Shown here: positions 1 through 5,607 of the stretch, piece by piece
Layout of the letters: each line of letters opens with the position of its first letter
Position numbering within the stretch: the first letter of the stretch is position 1
Assembly: GCA_900752785.1 (NCBI GenBank)
Contig: CAADWP010000106.1
Location: forward strand, 1-10,187
Direction: 5' to 3'
DNA length: 10,187 bases
Source: an uncultured Ruminococcus sp.
GTDB taxonomy: Bacteria; Bacillota; Clostridia; Oscillospirales; Ruminococcaceae
Notes under the pieces: generated by a model
Told to the model about the DNA's origin: nothing
The model's database searches: none
Seen by the model: only the letters and a program-made list of their open reading frames with translations
Position numbers and translations under genes: made by a program

Positions 1-71
1 AAAAAGAAGCGAAAATCATGCGAAAGTGTTCCACGTGGAACATGAGCGGGCGATATAAGAAAGGTGGTTAA
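1..71 (+). CDS. 3' end of an upstream gene, reading frame uncertain (partial)
   Basis: Only the last codons of an upstream gene can be present, and all three forward frames are open from the left edge. The frame stopping at 69-71 is my first choice because its TAA shares one base with the ATG at 71 (TAATG), the same coupling seen at other joints in this window. It would end with the residues CSTWNMSGRYKKGG. The other two frames stop at 43-45 and 56-58; the latter would end FHVEHERAI. I do not recognise the product. Base composition here (26 G+C in the first 60 bases) resembles the structural genes and not the AT-rich block that follows, so this gene probably belongs to the phage backbone. Confidence 0.35.
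   Translation, partial: KEAKIMRKCSTWNMSGRYKKGG
27..42. promoter_or_regulatory. parS-like: parS-like perfect 16-bp palindrome
   Basis: The 16 bases TGTTCCACGTGGAACA are a perfect inverted repeat. They match the family of chromosomal parS centromere sites bound by ParB/Spo0J, whose usual form is TGTTTCACGTGAAACA, including the invariant CACGTG core. The symmetry stops exactly at 16 bp, because the next flanking pair (G26/T43) does not match. The site lies just upstream of an operon that encodes two proteins with ParB-type N-terminal domains, but neither shows the central helix-turn-helix layout of a chromosomal ParB, so host ParB is the more likely binder. It also overlaps the end of a coding region, so a purely coding origin cannot be excluded. 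Confidence 0.6.
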
Positions 72-1150
72 TGAAAATGACAGATGAAAAACTAAGTTTT
101 AAAAGAATAGGTGCTTCAAGTGCTGCGAGTTGGGCTTGGGGAACATCTTTAATCATGGGACAACAAATAGCTCAAGAGAAAGGTATAATCGCATGGATCA
201 TATGGGCTGTTTGTAATACCTTAACACTTGCATTATTTGGATGGCTATATAACAATAAAAAAATTAGTCCAGAAACTTATAATAGAAAAGAAGTAAAAGT
301 AATAGCATTAATAATTCAATTATTTTGCTTATTAGTTCAGCTTAATTTTATAAATCAACAATTTCTAATTATTACAGGTAGTACAACTGCATCATATTTG
401 ATAACAATTGCATTAGGATTTTTCTTTACTCTAATTGTTTACAAAAAAGGACTACCAACATCAGTTAAAACAGATGTATATCAATGGATCATGGCTATTG
501 TATCAATAATAGCAATTATATCAGTTGGAATATTTACAAAAGCCCCATTACAAGTATTTGCACCAACTAGCATGAGTGGCGTGTTATGGGGAGTATGGTC
601 TGGACTTATTTTATTTGCTGGACCTATTGGAGATGTTCAACACTGGCAAAGAGCAGAAGCAGATGAAAGTAAAAAAGGTTATTATTTAGGAGCATTTTTA
701 TTTGGGCTTTATATGTTATTAATATTAGGAATGGCCTTCTTTAAATTTACACTACCAATGCATATTATTTTATTAGTAGCAGTTCTTGGAATAACTACAT
801 CAACAATAGATAGTATTGCAGTAGCACTTCATGAAGTAGGAAACAAGAAAATAGGAACAGGGCTTTCACTATTATTATGTATTGCATTTGGAGTATTCGT
901 TAAAATGGGAATGCTTCAATTATGGAGTTCATTTGGAGTTATTAGATTTGCATTTGCAGTTGGTATTTTGTTATTACCGTTAGCGTTAAAGAAAAAAACA
1001 AATATAGTAATTCCAGTATCAGCAATAACATTTGGACTAATGGTATTATTTGCAACTTTAGGACAAATAACAATTAATTCAATTGTTGGGGTTATAAGTT
1101 TTATAGTAGCAACAATAATACTTAGTTATGTATCAGTAAAATCATTGTAA
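71..1150 (+). CDS. Compact SSS/LeuT-fold membrane transporter
   Basis: This is a 359-residue, strongly hydrophobic inner-membrane protein with about 10-12 predicted helices (roughly 16-35, 38-60, 76-95, 103-124, 138-157, 168-187, 204-226, 229-250, 262-282, 286-304, 311-331, 335-356). Three features point to the sodium:solute symporter family: the broken first helix with WAWGTS (21-26), the DVQHWQRAEADE stretch (188-199) resembling the QxWQRxxAA segment of PutP-like proteins, and TSTIDSIAVA (243-252), which matches the Na+-site helix STxDS of that family. It is shorter than typical SSS members (about 450-550 residues), close to a bare LeuT-type core. AAGGTGG at 61-67 precedes the ATG at 71; Met3 at 77 is an alternative start. 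The gene is AT-rich like the three genes after it. The substrate is unknown. Import of a precursor for the downstream enzymes is inference only. Confidence 0.7.
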   Translation: MKMTDEKLSFKRIGASSAASWAWGTSLIMGQQIAQEKGIIAWIIWAVCNTLTLALFGWLYNNKKISPETYNRKEVKVIALIIQLFCLLVQLNFINQQFLIITGSTTASYLITIALGFFFTLIVYKKGLPTSVKTDVYQWIMAIVSIIAIISVGIFTKAPLQVFAPTSMSGVLWGVWSGLILFAGPIGDVQHWQRAEADESKKGYYLGAFLFGLYMLLILGMAFFKFTLPMHIILLVAVLGITTSTIDSIAVALHEVGNKKIGTGLSLLLCIAFGVFVKMGMLQLWSSFGVIRFAFAVGILLLPLALKKKTNIVIPVSAITFGLMVLFATLGQITINSIVGVISFIVATIILSYVSVKSL

Positions 1151-1197
1151 TAAAGATTAACAAGTGCTAGAGAATTTTTAGAAAGTAGGAAAATAAG

Positions 1198-1821
1198 ATG
1201 AAATTAGAAGTAGTAAAATTAAGTGATTTAAAACCATTGGAGAAAAATGTCAGAAAACATAATGATAAGCAAATTGATGAATTAATTAAAAGTGTAGAAC
1301 AGTTTGGGCAGACAAGAGCAATGGTTATTGATGAAGATAATAATATCTTAATTGGTAATGGTTTATATTTTGCTTTAGTAAAAATGAATAAAGCAGATGT
1401 TCAATGTTATAGAAAAACAGGTCTATCAGAGATTGAGAAGAAAAAATTAATTTTAAGCGATAATAAAATTTATGGATTGGGTGCAGATGATTACGATGAA
1501 ATAAATAATTACATACAAGAGATAACTGGAATGGGAGATTTTGAAATCGCTGGTTATGACAAGTTCATTTTGGAGCAAATGACTGCGACAGATGAACAAG
1601 TAGAAGAAGCAATAAAAGATTATGGTACTATAACAGACACTAAATTTATTCAAGAAGAGCCAAAGCAAGAAACAAGTTATAAAGAACCAGAAATTAAAAA
1701 TGAACCAGAAATTAAAAGCGAACCAATAACAATGGTGACGGAAACAAAAGTCGGTGCTGAAAAAAATGAGAAGAAATATATTATATGCCCTTCTTGTGGG
1801 GAGATGATCTATCTTGATTAA
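1198..1821 (+). CDS. ParB N-terminal-domain protein with C-terminal CPxCG knuckle
   Basis: This 207-residue protein has a ParB/Srx-type domain over about residues 1-95: the LSDLKPLEKNVRKHN start, the helix with SVEQFGQ, VIDEDNNILIGNG (44-55) and a LSDNKIYGLG segment (86-95). This layout resembles the ParB-like front half of phage ParB-DNA methylase fusions, but no methyltransferase motif follows. Instead, residues 150-180 form an acidic, repeated linker built on EPEIK units, and the chain ends with ICPSCGEMIYLD, a single CPxC pair that could be half of a zinc site. The usual GHxR/GxxRR motif is replaced by GNGLYFA, so the nucleotide-binding or nuclease activity of other ParB-fold proteins may be altered. 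The start is supported by AAAGTAGG about 10 bases upstream. Its stop overlaps the next gene by 8 bases, so the products probably act together. A DNA-binding or adaptor role is inferred. Confidence 0.72.
   Translation: MKLEVVKLSDLKPLEKNVRKHNDKQIDELIKSVEQFGQTRAMVIDEDNNILIGNGLYFALVKMNKADVQCYRKTGLSEIEKKKLILSDNKIYGLGADDYDEINNYIQEITGMGDFEIAGYDKFILEQMTATDEQVEEAIKDYGTITDTKFIQEEPKQETSYKEPEIKNEPEIKSEPITMVTETKVGAEKNEKKYIICPSCGEMIYLD
1684..1725 (+). repeat. 18-bp tandem repeat within the ParB-like gene linker
   Basis: An 18-bp unit occurs about 2.3 times in tandem (1684-1701, 1702-1719, then 6 bases of a third copy). The two full copies differ only at their last two bases. It encodes repeated EPEIKN/EPEIKS/EP segments in the linker between the ParB-like domain and the cysteine knuckle, so it keeps the frame and probably varies linker length by slippage. 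Confidence 0.8.
1798..1816 (+). promoter_or_regulatory. Ribosome site that selects a TTG start
   Basis: GGGGAG at 1798-1803 lies 10 bases before TTG at 1814-1816. No in-frame ATG exists until 1853, and that one has no Shine-Dalgarno sequence. The TTG start gives an N-terminus containing NIDVVTMAKTRI, which resembles the conserved start of IbrA-like proteins, so the TTG is favoured. It overlaps the end of the preceding gene, consistent with translational coupling. Confidence 0.6.
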
Positions 1822-2908
1822 AAAACAATACTCAAACATTGATGTTGTAACAATGGCAAAGACAAGAATAAAAAATATATTTAAAACTGCTAGTAGAATT
1901 GAATTATCAGTAAGCGGTGGTAAAGATAGTATTTGCTTAAATGATTTAATATTTAAAATGTGTCAAAGTGGAGAAATAGACAAATCAAAATTAATAGTTG
2001 ACTTTATAGATGAAGAAGCAATATTTCCATGTATAGAAAAACAAGTTAAAAGCATGAGATTACAATGGCTGAGTATTGGAGTACCTTTTAATTGGTGGTG
2101 TATTCAAGTAAAGCATTATAATTGCTTTAATCAATTAACAAATGATGAAAGTTTTATTTGCTGGGATGAAACTAAAAAAGATGTATGGATAAGACAAAAA
2201 CCAAAATTTGCAATTACAAATGATCCATTACTTAATGAAAGACATGATACCTATCAAAGTTTTATGAATAAAAAAAATAAAAACTGTGTATCAATAATTG
2301 GTATTAGAGCAAGTGAAAGTATTCAAAGATCAATGAATTTAGCATTAAGAAAAGCACAAGATAAAATGTTTCCTATCTATGATTGGACTAATAAAGATGT
2401 ATGGATGTATATAAGAGATAATAACTTAGATTTCCCAGATGCATATAAATTCATGTATCAAGTAGGAGTTCCAATTAATAGATTAAGAATAAGTCAATTT
2501 TTTAGTATAGATACTGCTAGAAGCTTAACTCAGATGTGTGAATTTTATCCAAAACTATTTGATAAGATTTGTAAAAGAGAGCCAAATGCTTATATGGCAA
2601 TGCTTTATTATGATACCGAATTATTTAGAAGACAAAAGAAAAATAAACAAGCAAAGAAAGATGAAGAGGTTGATTATAAGAATAAATTCTTTGAGATATT
2701 AAAAGAAGAATGGAGATTTGATAATAAATCTATGCAGATGGTAAAAAAGCGTATTAATACAATATTAATTAAATATGGACCATTTTTAAATCAAAACCAT
2801 TACAAAGAGTTATGTAATATAGTAATTGGTGGAGACCCCAAAGGAAGAGCAATAAGAGCTGAAGAATTTAGATTATGTCGGTATGTATCTGAGGTGAGTG
2901 ACAAATGA
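1814..2908 (+). CDS. ibrA-like: IbrA-like PAPS-reductase-family (PP-loop) protein
   Basis: This 364-residue cytoplasmic protein belongs to the adenine-nucleotide alpha-hydrolase/PAPS-reductase superfamily. The PP-motif SGGKDS is at residues 34-39, VDFIDEEA at 62-69, GIRASESIQR at 163-172 and the PIYDWTNKDVW segment at 187-197. The FICWDETKKDVWIR region (114-127), the MYQVGVPINRLRISQ region (214-228) and the C-terminal extension resemble IbrA/DUF3440 proteins more than CysH. The ECGLH-type catalytic end of true PAPS reductases is absent, so sulfate assimilation is unlikely. Proteins of this fold activate a substrate with ATP; DndC of the DNA phosphorothioation system is a distant relative, but no other dnd gene is here. 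In E. coli, IbrA pairs with the ParB-fold IbrB, and here too a ParB-fold gene follows with a 4-base ATGA overlap. The reaction performed is unknown. Confidence 0.82.
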   Translation: MIKKQYSNIDVVTMAKTRIKNIFKTASRIELSVSGGKDSICLNDLIFKMCQSGEIDKSKLIVDFIDEEAIFPCIEKQVKSMRLQWLSIGVPFNWWCIQVKHYNCFNQLTNDESFICWDETKKDVWIRQKPKFAITNDPLLNERHDTYQSFMNKKNKNCVSIIGIRASESIQRSMNLALRKAQDKMFPIYDWTNKDVWMYIRDNNLDFPDAYKFMYQVGVPINRLRISQFFSIDTARSLTQMCEFYPKLFDKICKREPNAYMAMLYYDTELFRRQKKNKQAKKDEEVDYKNKFFEILKEEWRFDNKSMQMVKKRINTILIKYGPFLNQNHYKELCNIVIGGDPKGRAIRAEEFRLCRYVSEVSDK

Positions 2909-3456
2909 AAGAAAATGAAATAAAAAAATATGAAAATAAAAATATATTAGAACCTTTAGAAAATGTTAAATTTGTTGATAGAGATTTGTTAAAACCAAAT
3001 AATTACAACCCGAATAAAGTATCAGAACAAAATCTTGAATTATTAGTTCAGTCTATATTAGTAAATGGTTGGACTATGCCAATAGTTATAAGACCTGATT
3101 ATACAATTATAGATGGTTTTCATAGATGGACTGTATCAGGCAGAGAACCATTAAAAACATTATTAAAAAATAAAGTTCCAGTTGTTATTGTAGACCACAA
3201 AGATCATGCAGAAGATATTTATGGAACTATTACACATAATAGAGCAAGGGGAACTCATTTATTAGAACCAATGAAAGCAATTGTAAAAGAATTATTAGAT
3301 GAAGGAAAATCAACAAAAGAAATATGTAAGGAATTAGGAATGAAGCCAGAAGAAGTATTTAGATTATCTGATTTCACAAGAGAAGATTTTTTAAAAATGA
3401 TGATTAAGGACCAAAAGACTTATAATAAATCATATCAAATTAAAAGTTTCAAGTAA
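2905..3456 (+). CDS. ibrB-like: IbrB-like ParB/Srx-fold protein
   Basis: This 183-residue protein carries a ParB/sulfiredoxin-type domain: VDRDLLKPNNYNPNKV (24-39), SILVNGWTMPIVIRPD (50-65), the characteristic DGFHRW (70-75) and the THNRARGTH element (110-118). The last matches the conserved HNRARG of IbrB-like proteins. Residues about 127-156 (LLDEGKSTKEICKELGMKP onward) look like a small helix-turn-helix. GAGGTGAG at 2891-2898 precedes the ATG, which overlaps the stop of the IbrA-like gene as ATGA, so the two are translated as a coupled pair. ParB-fold proteins bind nucleotides (CTP in ParB, ATP in sulfiredoxin) and the family is often labelled as a nuclease; neither activity can be read from sequence. 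The pair probably forms one functional unit. The gene shares the very AT-rich composition of the block and is the last of it before terS. Confidence 0.82.
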   Translation: MKENEIKKYENKNILEPLENVKFVDRDLLKPNNYNPNKVSEQNLELLVQSILVNGWTMPIVIRPDYTIIDGFHRWTVSGREPLKTLLKNKVPVVIVDHKDHAEDIYGTITHNRARGTHLLEPMKAIVKELLDEGKSTKEICKELGMKPEEVFRLSDFTREDFLKMMIKDQKTYNKSYQIKSFK

Positions 3457-3478
3457 AAAATTTATAGGGGGTGATAAT

Positions 3479-3853
3479 ATGGCAAAAATGACTTTAACCG
3501 AACAAGCACAAGAAATTTTAAGAATTGCAGAAGAAAGTGGAGTACAAAGTAATTACTTTTTTATAACTACTTTCAAAAGATATCAAATGCAATTAGTTAT
3601 GTTATATGAGTTAGAAAAGTCTATAAAAGATGATGGAATATTAGTTGAAAAAGAATATGTTAAAGGCAGAAAAAATTTATATTCTAGTCCAGCAGTAAAA
3701 GATTATAATGCAACAACAGATAGTGCAAATAGAACAGTCGCAACTCTTATGAAGATCATTAAAAATTATAATGTAAGTGATACAACCAAAGAAGAAGACC
3801 CGCTTATGACGATCATTAATGGCGGTGACGATGATGGCAGTGACGAGCAGTAA
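3479..3853 (+). CDS. terS: Terminase small subunit, P27 family
   Basis: This 124-residue protein is the likely DNA-recognition subunit of the packaging motor. An N-terminal helical segment with EQAQEILRIAEESG is followed by YQMQLVMLYELEKSI, then GRKNLYSSPAVKDYNATTDSANRTVATLMKIIKNY, the typical core of P27-type small terminases (pack-start recognition, ring assembly). The tail is acidic (GGDDDGSDEQ). The ribosome site AGGGGGTGAT at 3466-3475 is a very good match to the 16S tail. It overlaps terL. Base composition changes inside this gene: 12 of 60 bases are G/C at 3541-3600, 17 of 60 at 3721-3780 and 28 of 60 at 3781-3840. Its body therefore belongs to the AT-rich block and its last codons to the structural module. 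Confidence 0.85.
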   Translation: MAKMTLTEQAQEILRIAEESGVQSNYFFITTFKRYQMQLVMLYELEKSIKDDGILVEKEYVKGRKNLYSSPAVKDYNATTDSANRTVATLMKIIKNYNVSDTTKEEDPLMTIINGGDDDGSDEQ

Positions 3854-5522
3854 GGCTTACGAATATTGCAAAAACTCTGTCAGAAAGAAAACCACACCGA
3901 GATACGTCAAGTTACAAATGAAAGCATGGATGAAGATTGCAGAAGGAAAAAACGCAAAGTACTTTGTATCTGAAAAAAAGATTAAGCAGATTGAAAATAT
4001 TCTGAAACTGCTTATCATGCCAAAAGGATTGAAGGCTGGACAGTCGGTGTATAAGTGCACTACGGGGTATCAGTGGTTGATATATACGGCTATGCTATGC
4101 ACGGTGTATCGAGATAACCCTAAAAAGCGTAGATATGAGACAGGACTTCTGGAAATATGCAGAAAGAATTTCAAGACATATACAATCGGAACAATCTTTA
4201 TTATCTTGTTTTTGACAGAACCAAAGTTTTCAAAGTTCTTTTCAGTTGCGCCAGATGGTGCATTGTCAAGGGAGATAAAAGAGGCAATATCTGACACAAT
4301 AAAAAGTAGTCCACTGATATATGAGTACAAAGGAACGAAGCGTTTCAAGTTATTAAGGGATTACATTAAGTTCAAGCTGAATGAAAACACGTTGATCCCG
4401 TTAGCATATAGTAACAATCGTATGGATGGACGTATGCCGAATGCGTTTATCGCAGATGAAGTTGGAGCATTGCCAAATGGCTATCCTGTCGATGCCATGA
4501 GATCAGGACAGCTTAACGTTTTCAACAAACTAGGGTTCATTATCAGTACAAAATATCCGACAATCGACAATCCTTTCGAGGATGAGGTAGCATATGCCAA
4601 GAAGGTTCTGGACGGTATTGAGAAAGACGATACTGTTTTTGCACTTTTGTATGAGCCAGACAAAACATCAGACTGGGAAACAGACAATCTTGTTTTGAAA
4701 CAGGCGAATCCTGCGGCACTTGAAATCCCTGAAATTTGGGATGATCTTGTAAAGAAAAGAGCAAGGGCCATTGCCATTGAGAAAGAGCGAGAGAACTTTG
4801 TTACAAAGCACTGCAATATCATTTATCAAGGGCAAGGAACTGAAACATTTATTGACGTTAAAGATGTTCAGGCGTGCAAGGTTGCGGATATTGATTGGAA
4901 CGGCAGAGTTGTATATTTAGGTGTTGACCTTTCAGAATCGAATGATAATACATCTGTTGCTATGGTTTCTGTAGATGATGATGATAACATTCTTGCAGAA
5001 AGTTTTGCGTTCATTCCATCAGACAGGATCACAGAGAAAACAATATCAGAGCGTGTGAACTATCAAGAATTATTGAAGAGTGGAAAGGTGTTTGCATGTG
5101 GTGATAGGGTTATCTCATATGCGTTTGTTGAGCAATTCATATTGAACCTTGAGAGCCGTTATAACGTACAAATACAGGCGATTGGATATGATAGATGGAA
5201 TGCATTAAGCACAGCGCAGAAATTGGCTAATGAGGGCTATAACACGGTTCAAATCAAGCAGTATTCAAGCGTGCTACACTCTCCGACAAAGAGGATGAAA
5301 GAAGCAATACTTAAACAGAAATTTAAATACACAGAAAACAAACTTCTTGAAATTAATTATCAGAATGCGAAATGTGCATATGACACAAACAAAAATATGT
5401 ATGTCAGCAAGAAAAAGAGCAACGGCAAGGTTGATATGGTTGTATCACTTATCAATGCAATTTACCTTCTTGAGCAGGACTATTTCCTGAATGAAGGTGA
5501 CTTCACATTCCAGATGATTTAA
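3834..5522 (+). CDS. terL: Terminase large subunit (ATPase-nuclease)
   Basis: This is the motor protein that translocates DNA into the prohead and cuts it, in the HK97-like Terminase_1 group. From the Met at 3834 it has 562 residues. The N-terminal ATPase contains a P-loop-like ICRKNFKT (108-115), Walker B FIADEVG (205-211) and a coupling segment IISTKYPT (236-243). The C-terminal RNase-H-like nuclease shows its three acidic sites in GVDLSES (363-369), IGYDRWNA (450-457) and KVDMVVSLINAIYL (532-545). In the P-loop a Phe replaces the usual Gly of RKNGKT. Two in-frame ATGs lie upstream (3819 and 3831); 3834 is chosen because GGTGA at 3824-3828 is correctly spaced for it. It overlaps terS by 20 bases. 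Codon use is visibly richer in G/C than in the preceding genes. Confidence 0.93.
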   Translation: MAVTSSKAYEYCKNSVRKKTTPRYVKLQMKAWMKIAEGKNAKYFVSEKKIKQIENILKLLIMPKGLKAGQSVYKCTTGYQWLIYTAMLCTVYRDNPKKRRYETGLLEICRKNFKTYTIGTIFIILFLTEPKFSKFFSVAPDGALSREIKEAISDTIKSSPLIYEYKGTKRFKLLRDYIKFKLNENTLIPLAYSNNRMDGRMPNAFIADEVGALPNGYPVDAMRSGQLNVFNKLGFIISTKYPTIDNPFEDEVAYAKKVLDGIEKDDTVFALLYEPDKTSDWETDNLVLKQANPAALEIPEIWDDLVKKRARAIAIEKERENFVTKHCNIIYQGQGTETFIDVKDVQACKVADIDWNGRVVYLGVDLSESNDNTSVAMVSVDDDDNILAESFAFIPSDRITEKTISERVNYQELLKSGKVFACGDRVISYAFVEQFILNLESRYNVQIQAIGYDRWNALSTAQKLANEGYNTVQIKQYSSVLHSPTKRMKEAILKQKFKYTENKLLEINYQNAKCAYDTNKNMYVSKKKSNGKVDMVVSLINAIYLLEQDYFLNEGDFTFQMI

Positions 5523-5587
5523 TTGATTGAAAGGTGCATTTATGCTAATATATCTGTGTAAAAATGTTTCAAATAGAAAATACTAAC

Positions 5588-5607
5588 AAAGGGCGGTAAT
5601 GAGAATG
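5588..5607 (+). promoter_or_regulatory. Ribosome site deciding the portal start
   Basis: AAAGGGCGG at 5588-5596 lies only 2 bases before the ATG at 5599 but 8 bases before the ATG at 5605. The second ATG gives the MALFKKI start common in HK97-type portals, so 5605 is preferred. Confidence 0.5.

Noticed and set aside
1151..1197. Possible terminator between the transporter and the ParB-like gene.
   Set aside because: No stable stem followed by a T-run can be formed; the short AT-rich gap contains only a ribosome site.
1453..1839. Reverse-strand open frame of 128 codons opposite the ParB-like gene.
   Set aside because: It is rich in Phe, Ile and Tyr as expected for the complement of an AT-rich gene, and has no family resemblance. 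Other reverse frames opposite terL, the capsid gene and the adaptor genes were rejected for the same reason.
1814..2908. DndC and a DNA phosphorothioation operon.
   Set aside because: Only the shared PP-loop fold supports it. No DndB, DndD or DndE gene is nearby, and the sequence is closer to IbrA.
1814..2908. CysH-type PAPS reductase for sulfur assimilation.
   Set aside because: The ECGLH-type catalytic C-terminus is missing and the protein is longer with IbrA-like extensions.
1198..3456. A ParB partition system indicating a phage-plasmid.
   Set aside because: No ParA ATPase is present and neither ParB-fold protein has the full ParB layout with a central helix-turn-helix and dimer domain.
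3819..3850. Imperfect repeat GGCGGTGACGATGAT / GGCAGTGACGAGCAG at the terS-terL overlap as a possible regulatory or packaging site.
   Set aside because: It matches at only 11 of 15 positions and is explained by the acidic coding tail of terS.
5523..5604. Gap between terL and portal with TTGATT/TAATAT at 5523-5551 (17-base spacer) and a 14-codon frame at 5542-5586 behind AAAGGTG.
   Set aside because: Both promoter boxes match only 4 of 6 consensus bases, which is common in AT-rich DNA, and the tiny frame has no recognisable product. No hairpin is visible, so I treat it as spacer.
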